Source: CAJPQU01 sp052170475
GTDB taxonomy: Bacteria; Bacillota; Negativicutes; Selenomonadales; Selenomonadaceae
DNA length: 64,000 bases
Reading direction: 5' to 3'
NCBI GenBank assembly: GCA_052170475.1
Contig: JBQNAL010000001.1
Coordinates: forward strand, 62,001 to 126,000
How positions within the stretch are numbered: the first letter of the stretch is position 1; each line of letters starts with the position of its first letter. The notes beneath the pieces are model-generated. The model made no database searches. It was given only the letters and a program-made list of their open reading frames with translations, and was not told the origin of the DNA. The position numbers were made by a program, and so were the translations under genes. This document shows, piece by piece, positions 55,281-64,000 of the stretch.

Positions 55281-56303
55281 ATGGATGAGCGGAAGGAACG
55301 TATCCTGCGGGCGATCATACAGGACTATATCGGGTCGGCGGAGCCGGTAGGCTCGCGCACCATCGCCCGCAAGTATGATTTGGGCGTCAGCCCGGCTACC
55401 ATCCGCAACGAGATGGCCGATTTGGAAATGCTTGGCTACTTGGAGCATATTCACACCTCTTCGGGGCGTATCCCCTCCGCTAAGGGCTACCGTTTTTATG
55501 TGGAAGATCTCCTGCCGCCGCCGGATTTGGAGGCGGAAGAGAAGGCGCAGATCGAGCGCTGGTATCGCGAGCGAGTGCGGCGCATCGACGAGGTATTCCA
55601 GGAAACGGCGCGGCTCATTTCCCGCCTGACGCGCAATCTTTCCTTTGTCTTAGCTCCCCAGATGGCGCAAGCGGCCTTTCGCTGTCTGCAATTTCTTCCC
55701 CTCGACCCCCGCCGCGCCATCGCCGTCTTGATGACGGACGCGGGCTTTGTGGAAAATCGGATCGTCGCGATCCCCGACGGAGCGACCTTCGAGGATTTTC
55801 AGCGGATGGCGCGGGTGATCAACGACTGTCTGACGGGAAAAACCTTGGATGCCATTCCGGCGGCGACGATGAAGCGGATCCGACGGGCGGTAGGCGACGC
55901 GGCGCTCTATGAGGCGGCGATGGAGATCATCCATCGGGCGCTGGACACGGAAAAGCGCGAGCGGCTCTACTTGGGCGGTACCACGGAGCTGATGGAGCAG
56001 CCGGAATTTCACGATGTGGAGCGGGTGAAGGAGATCCTCCTGATGTTGGAAGAGGAGGAACTTTTGAAAGACATCCTCCACGCCCATCAGGGGGAGGGGC
56101 TTCGCGTCTCCATCGGGCAGGAAAACGCCTACCGGGGCATACAGGATTGCAGCGTCATTACGGCCACCTATCATTTAGACGGGGCGCTTTTAGGCACCAT
56201 CGCCGTCTTGGGACCGACCCGCATGGAGTACGGGCGGACGATGACCCTTTTGGATTACATGAACCGCCATCTCTCTGACGTAGTGCGGATGTTTCACTGG
56301 TGA
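55281..56303 (+). CDS. hrcA: Heat-inducible transcription repressor HrcA
   Basis: A 340-residue repressor. The winged helix at residues 1-70 includes SAEPVGSRTIARKYDLGVSP and ATIRNEMADLEMLGYLEH, the standard HrcA opening. A GAF-like domain follows and the end has DYMNRHLSDVVRMF. It binds CIRCE 19 bases upstream of its own start, so the operon is autoregulated. grpE follows closely. Confidence 0.95.
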   Translation: MDERKERILRAIIQDYIGSAEPVGSRTIARKYDLGVSPATIRNEMADLEMLGYLEHIHTSSGRIPSAKGYRFYVEDLLPPPDLEAEEKAQIERWYRERVRRIDEVFQETARLISRLTRNLSFVLAPQMAQAAFRCLQFLPLDPRRAIAVLMTDAGFVENRIVAIPDGATFEDFQRMARVINDCLTGKTLDAIPAATMKRIRRAVGDAALYEAAMEIIHRALDTEKRERLYLGGTTELMEQPEFHDVERVKEILLMLEEEELLKDILHAHQGEGLRVSIGQENAYRGIQDCSVITATYHLDGALLGTIAVLGPTRMEYGRTMTLLDYMNRHLSDVVRMFHW

Positions 56304-56331
56304 GGTGGCGCAGAGGCGAGAGGTGAAGGAT

Positions 56332-56946
56332 ATGCCATTCATGAAAGATAAACTAAAGAAAAAGGATGAGGCGGAGTTGGAAGACATGCAAGAACAGATG
56401 CGCGAGGCCGAGCGTTCGGGGACAGTACGCATGGAGGAAGCGGAAAGCGCGACGGAAGGAGCCGAGGCTGCTTTTGCCGATGAGGTTGCGGCATCGTCAC
56501 TGGTGGCGGAAAATGAGAAGCTCTCGGCGGAATTGGCGGAGCGAGAGGAGCGCTATCTGCGCTTACAGGCAGACTTCGAAAATTTCCGGCGGCGCACCCG
56601 GCAGGAGAAGGAAGAGTTAGCTGCCGTGGTCACGCAGTCCCTCTTAAAGGATATGCTGCCCCTTTTGGATAATTTTGAGCGTGCGTTAGTGGCGGATAAG
56701 AGCGCCGAGACCTTCCATCAGGGCGTGGAGATGATCTATAAGCAGATGGTGGAGGCGCTCAAGAAAAATGGCCTCGAATACATCGAGACGGCGGGGCAGA
56801 AATTCGATCCGAATTTTCATGAGGCCGTCATGCGGGTGCAGAACCCGGAGAAAGAGGACGATGACATCGCCCTCGAAATGCAGAAAGGCTACATGGCGAA
56901 AGGCCGGGTGATCCGCCCCAGCATGGTGCAGGTGGTGGCCAATTAG
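56332..56946 (+). CDS. grpE: Nucleotide exchange factor GrpE
   Basis: A 204-residue protein with a charged N-terminal helix rich in Glu and Ala, then RYLRLQADFENFRRRTRQEK and LLDNFERALVADKSAETFHQ, the dimer and DnaK-contact region, and the end GYMAKGRVIRPSMVQVV. It releases ADP from DnaK. The ATG at 56332 with gaggtgaag upstream is preferred over a GTG at 56305. Confidence 0.94.
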   Translation: MPFMKDKLKKKDEAELEDMQEQMREAERSGTVRMEEAESATEGAEAAFADEVAASSLVAENEKLSAELAEREERYLRLQADFENFRRRTRQEKEELAAVVTQSLLKDMLPLLDNFERALVADKSAETFHQGVEMIYKQMVEALKKNGLEYIETAGQKFDPNFHEAVMRVQNPEKEDDDIALEMQKGYMAKGRVIRPSMVQVVAN

Positions 56947-57045
56947 GCGGTCATCCTGCGGCGTTTATGCTTGGTGTTTCCCGGCATTGACATACATTTA
57001 GATAGAGTATTTACCATACTTGATGTGGATAGGGAGGAAATAGAC

Positions 57046-58905
57046 ATGGCAAAAGTAATTGGCATTGATTTAGGAACGACAAATTCCGTCGTATCGGTGA
57101 TGGAGGGTGGTGAGCCGACGGTCATCACGAACCCGGAGGGCAGCCGCCTGACGCCTTCGGTGGTGGGCTTTACAAAAGACGGGCAGCGCCTCATCGGGCA
57201 GCTTGCCAAGCGGCAGGCGGTATCAAATCCCGATCGCACCATCCGCTCCATCAAGCGTCACATGGGCGAAACGGATTACAAGGTCGAGATCGACGGAAAG
57301 GGCTACACGCCGCCGGAAATCTCGGCGATGATCCTGCAAAAGCTGAAAGCGGACGCGGAAGCGTACCTTGGTGAGACGGTAACCCAAGCCGTCATCACGG
57401 TACCCGCGTACTTTAACGACAGCCAGCGGCAGGCGACGAAGGACGCGGGGAAGATCGCGGGTCTCGACGTCCTGCGCATCATCAACGAGCCGACGGCGGC
57501 GGCGCTCGCCTACGGCCTCGATAAGGATAAGGATGAGACGATTTTAGTCTTTGACTTAGGGGGCGGCACCTTCGACGTTTCCATCTTGGAGCTTGGGGAT
57601 GGTGTCTTTGAAGTTAAGGCGACGAACGGTAACACGCACCTCGGCGGCGACGATTTCGATGCCCGCATCGTGGAGTGGATGGTGGCGGAGTTCAAGAAGG
57701 ACAACGGCATCGATCTTTCCGCGGACAAGATGAGCGAACAGCGCCTCGTGGAGGCGGCGGAGAAGGCAAAGATCGAGCTTTCCAGCATGGCGTCCACGAA
57801 CATCAATCTGCCCTTCATCACCGCCGGCCCGAGCGGCCCTTTGCACCTTGATCTGACCTTGACCCGGGCGAAGTTTGACGAATTGACCCACAGCTTAGTG
57901 GAGGCGACGATGGAGCCTGTCCGAAAGGCCATGGCCGACGCGGAGCTTTCGCCGTCGGACATCCACAAGGTCATCTTGGTGGGCGGCTCGTCGCGCATTC
58001 CGGCGGTGCAGGAAGCCATTAAGAAATACCTCAACAAGGAGCCGAACCACGGCGTCAACCCCGATGAATGTGTATCGGTGGGGGCGGCCATTCAGGGCGG
58101 CGTCTTGGTGGGCGATGTGAAGGACGTGCTGCTCCTTGACGTGACGCCCCTTTCCCTCGGGATTGAGACGCTGGGCGGGGTCTGCACGAGGATCATCGAG
58201 CGCAACACCACCATCCCCACGTCGAAGAGTCAAGTGTTCTCCACGGCTTCTGACAATCAGCCCTCGGTGGACATCCACGTCTTGCAGGGCGAGCGGGAGA
58301 TGGCCGCCGGCAATAAGACGCTGGGGCGGTTTGAACTCTCCGATATTCCCCCCGCGCCTCGGGGCGTGCCGAAGATCGAGGTCAAATTCGACATCGACGC
58401 CAACGGGATCGTTCACGTTTCGGCGAAGGATTTGGGGACGGGCAAGGAGCAGAAGATCACGATCCAGTCCGACAGCGGCATGAGTAAGGAAGACATCGAC
58501 CGCATGGTCAAGGAGGCCGAGGCTCACGCGGCGGAGGACAAGAAGCAAAAAGAAGCCATCGAGATCAAAAATAACGCCGACAGCCTCGTCTATCAGGCGG
58601 AGAAGACCATCAAGGATTTAGGGGACAAGGCGGATCCGGCGCAGGTCGACAAGGTGAAGGCCGCCGTGGAGAAGGTGAAGGAAGCCCTGAAGGGCAGCGA
58701 CAGCGAGGCCATCAAGAAGGCCACGGAGGAGCTGCAAAAGCCCCTCTACGAGATGAGCGCTGCGGCGTATCAAGAGGCGCAGCAGGCGGCTGGCGCGCAG
58801 GCGGGAGATGCCGGAGCGGGGTCGAAGGCGTCGGAGGAACAAAAGCAAGAGGAAGAAAACGTCGTCGATGCCGAGTACACCGAGGTCAAGGACGATAAGA
58901 AATAA
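57046..58905 (+). CDS. dnaK: Chaperone DnaK (Hsp70)
   Basis: A 619-residue Hsp70. It has the start KVIGIDLGTTNSVVSVMEG, phosphate motif LVFDLGGGTFDVSILELG, adenosine motif ILVGGSSRIPAVQEAIKKYL, linker DVLLLDVTPLSLGIETLGG and a C-terminal lid ending in Glu/Asp/Lys residues. The Firmicutes-like N-terminal lobe lacks the 24-residue insert of proteobacterial DnaK. The ATG follows agggaggaaatagac. It works with GrpE and DnaJ from the same operon. Confidence 0.97.
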   Translation: MAKVIGIDLGTTNSVVSVMEGGEPTVITNPEGSRLTPSVVGFTKDGQRLIGQLAKRQAVSNPDRTIRSIKRHMGETDYKVEIDGKGYTPPEISAMILQKLKADAEAYLGETVTQAVITVPAYFNDSQRQATKDAGKIAGLDVLRIINEPTAAALAYGLDKDKDETILVFDLGGGTFDVSILELGDGVFEVKATNGNTHLGGDDFDARIVEWMVAEFKKDNGIDLSADKMSEQRLVEAAEKAKIELSSMASTNINLPFITAGPSGPLHLDLTLTRAKFDELTHSLVEATMEPVRKAMADAELSPSDIHKVILVGGSSRIPAVQEAIKKYLNKEPNHGVNPDECVSVGAAIQGGVLVGDVKDVLLLDVTPLSLGIETLGGVCTRIIERNTTIPTSKSQVFSTASDNQPSVDIHVLQGEREMAAGNKTLGRFELSDIPPAPRGVPKIEVKFDIDANGIVHVSAKDLGTGKEQKITIQSDSGMSKEDIDRMVKEAEAHAAEDKKQKEAIEIKNNADSLVYQAEKTIKDLGDKADPAQVDKVKAAVEKVKEALKGSDSEAIKKATEELQKPLYEMSAAAYQEAQQAAGAQAGDAGAGSKASEEQKQEEENVVDAEYTEVKDDKK

Positions 58906-58921
58906 GGAGTCGAGGTCAGCG

Positions 58922-58945
58922 GGAGTGAGGGTGAAAGCTCACTCC
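58922..58945 (+). other. Hairpin between dnaK and dnaJ
   Basis: Perfect 8-base stem ggagtgag/ctcactcc around an 8-base loop, without a T run. It could tune dnaJ expression relative to dnaK by RNA processing or pausing. Confidence 0.5.
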
Positions 58946-58969
58946 TGCCTGATTTACGGGGTGATCTGA

Positions 58970-60127
58970 GTGAGCGAGAAACGCGATTACTACGAAATCT
59001 TAGGCGTCGCCAAAGGGGCGTCGGAGGCGGACATCAAGAAAGCTTTTAAGAAGCTGGCCCGCCAGTACCACCCGGATCTCAACCGGGATAATCCAAAGGC
59101 CGCCGAAGAAAAGTTCAAAGAGGTCAACGAAGCCTATGGCGTCCTTTCTGATCCCGAAAAGCGCCAGCAGTACGACCAGTTCGGCCACGCGGCCTTTGAC
59201 GGGGCAAACGGTGGGGGCGGCGGTGGATTCGGCGGCTTTGGCGGATTCGGTGGGTTTGGCGGCGCCAGCGGTGGCTTTGACGACATCTTCGACGCCTTCT
59301 TCGGCGGAGGCGGCGGCCGGAAGCGGCGAAACGGGCCGGAGCGGGGTGCCGACCTTCGCTACGATTTGGAGATTTCCTTTGAAGAGGCGGCCTTCGGCAA
59401 AGAGGCGGAGCTTACCGTGCCGCGCACCGACGCTTGCGAAGCCTGTCACGGCACGGGGGCGGCGTCCGGCACGGAGCCGGAGACCTGTCCCGAGTGTAAG
59501 GGCAGCGGGCAGGTGCAGCAGGTGCAGAATACGCCGTTTGGGCGCATGGTGAACACGCGCACCTGCGCGCGCTGCAGCGGTTCCGGTAAGATCGTTAAGA
59601 CGCCGTGCCATGAGTGCAACGGCTCGGGGGAGAAAAAGGTGCGCCGGAAAATTCGGGTCAAGATTCCCGCCGGTGTGGACGAAGGGTCGCGCATCCGCGT
59701 TAGCGGCGGCGGTGAATCGGGGCGTCGGGGCGGCTCGTCGGGCGATCTTTACGTCTACATCTTCGTCCGGCCGCATAAACTCTTCCGGCGCGACGGCACC
59801 GACGTTCTCTGTGACGTTCCGATCTCCTTTGTGCAGGCGGCGTTGGGAGATACGGTGGAGGTTCCGACACTCGACGGCAAAGTGGACATGAAGGTACCCG
59901 CCGGCGTACAGTCCGGCACGGTGCTGCGCCTCAAAGGCCGGGGGATCCCCTATCTGAGGGGCAGCGGCCGAGGGGATCAGCATGTGCGGGTGAAAGTGCT
60001 TACGCCGCAAAAACTGTCCAATCGGCAAAAGGAGCTTTTGAAAGAGTTCGGCGAACTTTCTGGGGAGAACGTCAACCCGGAGCAGAAGAGCTTCATGGAC
60101 ACGGTGCGAAAACTGTTCAAAAAATGA
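58970..60127 (+). CDS. dnaJ: Co-chaperone DnaJ (Hsp40)
   Basis: A 385-residue type I J protein. The J domain has the HPD motif in ARQYHPDLNRDNP, a Gly/Phe-rich linker (FGGFGGFGGFGG) follows, then four zinc-binding repeats (CEACHGTG, CPECKGSG, CARCSGSG, CHECNGSG) and the C-terminal substrate domains. It stimulates DnaK ATPase. The start is GTG at 58970. Confidence 0.96.
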   Translation: MSEKRDYYEILGVAKGASEADIKKAFKKLARQYHPDLNRDNPKAAEEKFKEVNEAYGVLSDPEKRQQYDQFGHAAFDGANGGGGGGFGGFGGFGGFGGASGGFDDIFDAFFGGGGGRKRRNGPERGADLRYDLEISFEEAAFGKEAELTVPRTDACEACHGTGAASGTEPETCPECKGSGQVQQVQNTPFGRMVNTRTCARCSGSGKIVKTPCHECNGSGEKKVRRKIRVKIPAGVDEGSRIRVSGGGESGRRGGSSGDLYVYIFVRPHKLFRRDGTDVLCDVPISFVQAALGDTVEVPTLDGKVDMKVPAGVQSGTVLRLKGRGIPYLRGSGRGDQHVRVKVLTPQKLSNRQKELLKEFGELSGENVNPEQKSFMDTVRKLFKK

Positions 60128-60129
60128 CC

Positions 60130-60163
60130 AATATCCGACCTCTCGAGAGAGAGGTCGGATATT
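60130..60163. terminator. Terminator of the heat-shock operon
   Basis: Fifteen-base perfect stem aatatccgacctctc/gagaggtcggatatt around gaga. Confidence 0.88.
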
Positions 60164-60260
60164 TGCGTAAATGTGGAGAGGTGTGCTAAAATAAGGAACA
60201 ATCGTAGGTGACGCGTGGAAATTTTTGTGCCGTGAATCGTCGGCGAGGAGAGATGGTGCG

Positions 60261-60992
60261 TTGGCTTTCCCAAAAGTCGATATATTGGGGGTTCAAGTCG
60301 CTTCTCTGACGATGGCGGAGGCGGTTGCCCAAGCGGAAACGTACATGAGAGAGCATGCTGGGGTGATGATCGCTACCGCCAATGCGGAGATGATCATGCG
60401 GGCGACGGCGGATGAGGAGCTGCGCCGGATCCTGAATGCGGCGGCACTGGTGGTGCCGGACGGCGCGGGGACGGTGTGGGCGGCGCATCATTTGGGGTTT
60501 TCGATGCCGGAGCGGGTAGCGGGCTTTGATTTGGTGCAGGAGCTCCTCAGCCGCGCACCCGCGCACCGACAGAAGGTGTTTTTCTTCGGGGCGGCGCCGG
60601 GGGTGGCCGAGGCGGCGAAGCAGAAGGCGATGGCGCTTTATCCGGGGTTATCTGTGGTCGGCACGCGCGATGGCTACTTTACCTCGGCGGAGGAGCCGTC
60701 GATTGTAGCAGAGATTCAGGAGGCGGCACCCGATCTTTTGTTGGTGGCTTTAGGGGTGCCGAGGCAGGAGAAGTGGCTGGCGAGCCATCGGGAGGCGCTC
60801 GGCGTTCCCCTCTCCATTGGCGTGGGAGGAACGCTGGATGTCATGGCGGGGGTGGTGAAGCGTGCGCCCCGCTTTATGCAGAGAGCAAAGTTAGAGTGGC
60901 TTTATCGAGGGCTTGCCCAACCACAGCGCATCGGTCGTCTGATGGCGCTGCCTCGCTTTGTGTGGCGGGTTTGCAGTGCCAAAAAACAGTAG
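60261..60992 (+). CDS. tagA: WecG/TagA/CpsF glycosyltransferase
   Basis: A 243-residue family 26 glycosyltransferase that adds a sugar, typically N-acetylmannosamine or its uronic form, to lipid-linked GlcNAc during cell-surface polymer synthesis. Features are VMIATANAEMIMRATADEEL with the conserved Asn and Asp region, VVPDGAGTVWAAHHLG, LLLVALGVPRQEKWLASHRE and GVGGTLDVMAGVVKRAPRFM. The TTG at 60261, nine bases after ggagaga, is favoured over the longer TTG frame from 60225. It heads a cluster of envelope genes. Confidence 0.87.
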   Translation: MAFPKVDILGVQVASLTMAEAVAQAETYMREHAGVMIATANAEMIMRATADEELRRILNAAALVVPDGAGTVWAAHHLGFSMPERVAGFDLVQELLSRAPAHRQKVFFFGAAPGVAEAAKQKAMALYPGLSVVGTRDGYFTSAEEPSIVAEIQEAAPDLLLVALGVPRQEKWLASHREALGVPLSIGVGGTLDVMAGVVKRAPRFMQRAKLEWLYRGLAQPQRIGRLMALPRFVWRVCSAKKQ

Positions 60993-61095
60993 ACAAAGGC
61001 ACAGGGGCAGTCTATAATATTTACGGATCATGTGGCGGGGGGCGTATACCCCGCGATCTTATTTTCAGGGGAAAACGGCGAAGGGGGGCGATGGG

Positions 61096-61725
61096 GTGAT
61101 TGTACGCGAGGGATATTCCTTCATTTTTGCGTCGCTTTTGGCGGCGGTTCTTCTCGGCGTGGCGATGCATCCGTGGTGGGCGGTGGGGCCTGTCGTACTG
61201 GCGCTGTATTTTGCCTATTTTTTTCGCAATCCCACTCGGCATATCCCGGAGGGTGATTCTCTCTTGGTGTCCCCTGCGGATGGGACGGTCATGGAGGTAT
61301 CGACGTTAGATTACGATGATTTTGTGAAGGAACCGTGCCATAAGATCGTCATTTTTATGTCGGTGTTCGATGTGCATGTGAACCGCAGTCCGATTGCTGG
61401 TGAAGTAAAGTGTCAGCAGTATGTCTGCGGACGGTTCACGCCGGCCTATAAGGATTCGGTGGGGTTTGAAAACGAGCGCCACATGTTGGGAATTGAAAAT
61501 GAGCGCCTGCGGATCTCGGTGACCCAGATCGCCGGGATCTTAGCACGGCGCATTGTGTCGTGGGTCACGTTAGACGATGTGTTGGCAAAAGGGGATCTGT
61601 ACGGCATGATCCGCTTTGGTTCCTGTGTCGAGGTGGTGATGCCGCGCGCGGTGGAGGTCATGGTGGAGAAGGGGCAAAAAGTGGTGGGCGGCGAGACGAT
61701 CCTTGGGAGGATACGAGATGTATAG
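61096..61725 (+). CDS. psd: Phosphatidylserine decarboxylase proenzyme
   Basis: A 209-residue small-type Psd that makes phosphatidylethanolamine from phosphatidylserine. An N-terminal membrane segment (IFASLLAAVLLGVAMHPWW) is followed by SPADGTVMEV, IFMSVFDVHVNRSPIAG and the self-cleavage site at Gly175-Ser176 in IRFGSCVEV, where Ser becomes the pyruvoyl cofactor. GTG at 61096 has an aagggggg site and gives the usual family length. The stop overlaps pssA. Confidence 0.92.
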   Translation: MIVREGYSFIFASLLAAVLLGVAMHPWWAVGPVVLALYFAYFFRNPTRHIPEGDSLLVSPADGTVMEVSTLDYDDFVKEPCHKIVIFMSVFDVHVNRSPIAGEVKCQQYVCGRFTPAYKDSVGFENERHMLGIENERLRISVTQIAGILARRIVSWVTLDDVLAKGDLYGMIRFGSCVEVVMPRAVEVMVEKGQKVVGGETILGRIRDV

Positions 61726-62419
61726 AACTTTGATACCGAATATGCTGACGTCCTCGAATTTGGTCTTTGGGATGTGTTCCATTTTGGCGACGTTTCGCGG
61801 CAGCCTGATGTGGGGCGCATTCTTTATTTTGCTGGCGCTGGTGGCTGACGGCTTGGACGGGCGTGCGGCTCGTTTTTTTGGTGTCAGCAGCGAGATGGGG
61901 AAGGAAATGGACTCTCTTTGCGATTTGATTTCCTTTGGGGCAGCGCCCGGGGTGCTGGCCTACGTCTTCGCGCTGGATGCTTTTTCTGCCTTTGGCGCTG
62001 CGGTGGCCGTTTGCTTCGCGCTGTGCGGTATGTGGCGCTTGGCACGCTTCAATGTCAATGCCAGTGTGGTGCATGGGTATTTTATGGGCTTGGCGATTCC
62101 CGCCGGGGGCTGTTTTGTCGCGACTTCGACCCTGCTCTTTCAGGCCATCGGCTTTGACCCGCATCGGCTGGGCTGGATATATCCTGTCGTCATGCTTTTT
62201 GTGGCGTTTTTGATGGTCAGCGAAGTGCATTATCCTGATTTTAAGGGCAAGGGCGAAAAGGTGCACGCAGTCAGCTGGATGGCAACGGCGGCGATTTTGG
62301 CGGCCATTCTCTATGTGGGACGTGAGGCGATCCACTTTGCTGTTCTCTTCGCCATTTTTGCTTCGTATGCGTCACTGGGGCTTTTCAATACGTTGGCTGC
62401 GCGACTTTTGGGGCGATGA
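61718..62419 (+). CDS. pssA: CDP-diacylglycerol-serine O-phosphatidyltransferase
   Basis: A 233-residue membrane enzyme that makes phosphatidylserine, the substrate of the upstream decarboxylase. The CDP-alcohol phosphotransferase motif is clear: ADGLDGRAARFFGVSSEMGK followed by EMDSLCDLISFG, with the Asp residues that bind metal. About seven hydrophobic helices follow. Overlap of eight bases with psd shows coupling of the two steps. Confidence 0.93.
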   Translation: MYRTLIPNMLTSSNLVFGMCSILATFRGSLMWGAFFILLALVADGLDGRAARFFGVSSEMGKEMDSLCDLISFGAAPGVLAYVFALDAFSAFGAAVAVCFALCGMWRLARFNVNASVVHGYFMGLAIPAGGCFVATSTLLFQAIGFDPHRLGWIYPVVMLFVAFLMVSEVHYPDFKGKGEKVHAVSWMATAAILAAILYVGREAIHFAVLFAIFASYASLGLFNTLAARLLGR

Positions 62420-62484
62420 GGGCGCTATGTTTTTGTGTGCGCGATGCGGCGCTTCAAGATTGAGATAAGGGGAGACACGGCTTC

Positions 62485-63726
62485 ATGACCTATTGGTTTG
62501 ACATCGTTATGGTTCCCTTGCAGATTTTTATTTTTCTGTTTACGGTGTATTATTTTTTGATCGGTTTTTGCGGCATGTGGAGGCGGCATGAGGATAAGAT
62601 TCTGACGCCAAAGAAGACGTTCGCCGTCATTGTGGCGGCGCACAATGAGCGAGCGGTCATCGGGCAGCTCATTGACAATCTGCAAAAGCTGGAGTATCCA
62701 AAGCCCTATTACGATATTTTTGTGGTGGCGGATAACTGCACCGACGATACGGCGGAGATCGCCCGCGCCGCCGGCGCCATTGTCTGTGAGCGCAGGAGCG
62801 ACGTCGGAAAGGGCAAGGGGTTTGCCTTGGAGTGGATGTTTGCCCGGCTCTTTTCCATGGAGCGTCAATATGACGCAGTGGTGGTCTTTGATGCCGATAA
62901 TTTGGTGCATCCGCGCTTTCTGCTGGAAATGAACAACCGCCTACTCAAAGGGGATCAGCTCATCCAGGGGTATTTGGACGCGAAAAATCCTTATGATACT
63001 TGGGTATCGGGAACCTTTGCCATCGCCTTTTGGGTGATCGATCACATTTGGCATCTGGCAAAGACGAATATTGGTCTGTCCTCGGTGCTTGGGGGGACGG
63101 GAATGTGTATCACTACGGAGGTATTGAAGCGTCACGGCTGGGGGGCGACCTGTCTCACCGAGGACATGGAGTTTACCATGAAGTCTTTGGTGGAGGGGAT
63201 TAAGACGACGTGGGCGCATGACGCCATCGTCTATGACGAAAAGCCGCTGACCTTTATGCAGTCTTGGAATCAGAGAAAGCGCTGGGCGCAGGGACAGTTT
63301 GACGTGGCGCATCGCTTCATCCCGAAAATGCTCAAGGCGGGGTTCGAGCGACGGGACATTCGAATTTTAGACGGTTGTCTTCATCTCTTGCAGCCCCATT
63401 TCCTGCTCTTGTCCACGTTCTTCGTCATCGTCAGTTACGTGCAGTCGGTGTTTCCGCCTTTTTATACGAACATTTATGCGTTCATGCCGTCGCAGCTCAT
63501 GACGGTCATCATGCTGGGGCAATATATTTTACCCATCATCATTTTGCTCAAGATTCATGTGAAGTGGAAGGCGTGGCTGTATCTGATCCTGTACCCGATC
63601 TTCATTTATTCGTGGATCCCCATCGTTTTTTTAGGGTTTCTCCATCGCAACGAGCATGAATGGAGCCATACGCAGCACACGCGGGCGCTTTCTTACGGGG
63701 ACTTGGTGGGTAAAGAAAAGGTTTGA
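62485..63726 (+). CDS. Family 2 glycosyltransferase, membrane bound
   Basis: A 413-residue processive-type glycosyltransferase. A membrane helix at the start (IFIFLFTVYYFLIGFCGMW) precedes the GT-A domain: AVIVAAHNERAVIGQL, VVADNCTDD, VVFDADNLVHPRF with the metal-binding DxD, GGTGMCITTEVL, TEDMEFTMKSLV with the catalytic Asp, and QRKRWAQGQFD (the QxxRW motif). Two or three helices follow. It may make a poly-sugar or a glycolipid; the acceptor is unknown. It is not part of a bcs or pga cluster here. Confidence 0.85.
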   Translation: MTYWFDIVMVPLQIFIFLFTVYYFLIGFCGMWRRHEDKILTPKKTFAVIVAAHNERAVIGQLIDNLQKLEYPKPYYDIFVVADNCTDDTAEIARAAGAIVCERRSDVGKGKGFALEWMFARLFSMERQYDAVVVFDADNLVHPRFLLEMNNRLLKGDQLIQGYLDAKNPYDTWVSGTFAIAFWVIDHIWHLAKTNIGLSSVLGGTGMCITTEVLKRHGWGATCLTEDMEFTMKSLVEGIKTTWAHDAIVYDEKPLTFMQSWNQRKRWAQGQFDVAHRFIPKMLKAGFERRDIRILDGCLHLLQPHFLLLSTFFVIVSYVQSVFPPFYTNIYAFMPSQLMTVIMLGQYILPIIILLKIHVKWKAWLYLILYPIFIYSWIPIVFLGFLHRNEHEWSHTQHTRALSYGDLVGKEKV

Positions 63727-63744
63727 AGGTCAAAGCGTTTCTTT

Positions 63745-63769
63745 CTCCCTCCATGAGGGAGATTTTTTT
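63745..63769 (+). terminator. Terminator between glycosyltransferase and queD
   Basis: Seven-base stem ctccctc/gagggag with cat loop and seven T residues. It lies three bases before the queD ribosome site, so a read-through transcript would carry both. Confidence 0.85.
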
Positions 63770-63784
63770 ATGAAGGAGTACAAA

Positions 63785-64000
63785 ATGTTTGAAATGCAGG
63801 TGACAGGTACCTTTGACGCGGCACATCACCTTCGCGGCTATCGAGGGAAATGCAGCCGTCTTCACGGGCATACTTGGACGGTAGAACTGTCCGTCGCGGG
63901 GGAGGAGGTTGACGAAGTGGGCATGTTGGTGGATTTTCGGGATCTCAACAGGCTCCTCAAAGATACGCTCGAGCCGATGGATCATCAATATCTCAATGAC
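63785..64000 (+). CDS. queD: 6-carboxy-tetrahydropterin synthase QueD, 3' partial
   Basis: The first 72 residues of a QueD/PTPS-type enzyme run off the window. They include TFDAAHHLRGYRGKCSRLHGH with the zinc-binding His residues and the catalytic Cys, and GMLVDFRDLNRLLKDTL. It makes the second intermediate of preQ0 and queuosine synthesis from dihydroneopterin triphosphate. ATG at 63785 lies after aaggag; an in-frame ATG at 63770 overlaps the terminator and is less likely. Confidence 0.9.
   Translation, partial: MFEMQVTGTFDAAHHLRGYRGKCSRLHGHTWTVELSVAGEEVDEVGMLVDFRDLNRLLKDTLEPMDHQYLND

Noticed and set aside
56947..57045. Separate promoter for dnaK
   Set aside because: ttgaca at 56987-56992 has no convincing -10 at 16-18 bases, so dnaK is taken to be read from the CIRCE promoter.

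Overview
The window suggests a Negativicutes-type bacterium, that is, a diderm member of the Firmicutes (Selenomonas/Veillonella relatives). The clues are a Firmicutes heat-shock operon with CIRCE and hrcA-grpE-dnaK-dnaJ, and AddAB rather than RecBCD. These sit beside outer-membrane features: a TonB-dependent receptor, and a phage lysis module with two coiled-coil membrane proteins that look like spanins. No 16S rRNA or other decisive taxonomic marker is present, so the genus is not called.

Bases 1 to about 32,800 are most of a prophage with a contractile tail; its left end and integrase lie outside the window. Order: replication initiator with an internal iteron cluster, DnaC-like loader, RusA-like resolvase, ArpU-like late regulator, DNA methyltransferase, terminase, portal (interrupted by an in-frame TAG), an accessory toxin/immunity array, capsid protease/scaffold, decoration protein, major capsid, connectors, sheath, tube, tail chaperone with a -1 frameshift, a MuF-like head protein with a second toxin/immunity set, an immunity region, tape measure, baseplate, fibre, holin, amidase, overlapping spanin-like genes, and a second antirepressor cassette. 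The right end is a 28-base 3' tRNA fragment (Leu-like acceptor end), which marks the attachment site.

The most unusual part is a repeated pair of families. One is a C-terminal domain (called T here: LSKSEYAR start, ENxGFDNYRI end) carried on the portal C-terminus or on stand-alone ORFs behind an HPRQPDG linker. The other is a small acidic protein of 73-77 residues (called I here) encoded just downstream. There are three intact T copies, one T fossil and four I copies in two distant places of the same prophage, together with CPCC zinc-knuckle proteins, a different toxin-like fragment and a deleted MuF remnant. This looks like a virion-protein-linked toxin/immunity system with displaced cassettes; toxicity is inferred, not shown.

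A second theme is immunity control placed in late regions. Two cassettes share the order small ribbon-helix-helix protein, paired hairpins, antirepressor, small MGKR protein. Their antirepressors share a 274-base identical 3' end but have unrelated N-termini. The arrangement resembles immI (mnt, arc, ant) of Salmonella phage P22.

From 32.8 kb the sequence is host chromosome: a class III aminotransferase, a U32 protease-family protein, an iron/heme-type TonB receptor with its ABC importer flanked by copies of the U32 gene start, a chimeric U32/TAXI ORF, a DMT-family exporter, a TAXI-TRAP transporter, addBA, a small zinc-ribbon membrane protein, the heat-shock operon, a TagA/WecG glycosyltransferase, psd-pssA for phosphatidylethanolamine synthesis, a family 2 glycosyltransferase, and the start of queD for queuosine synthesis.
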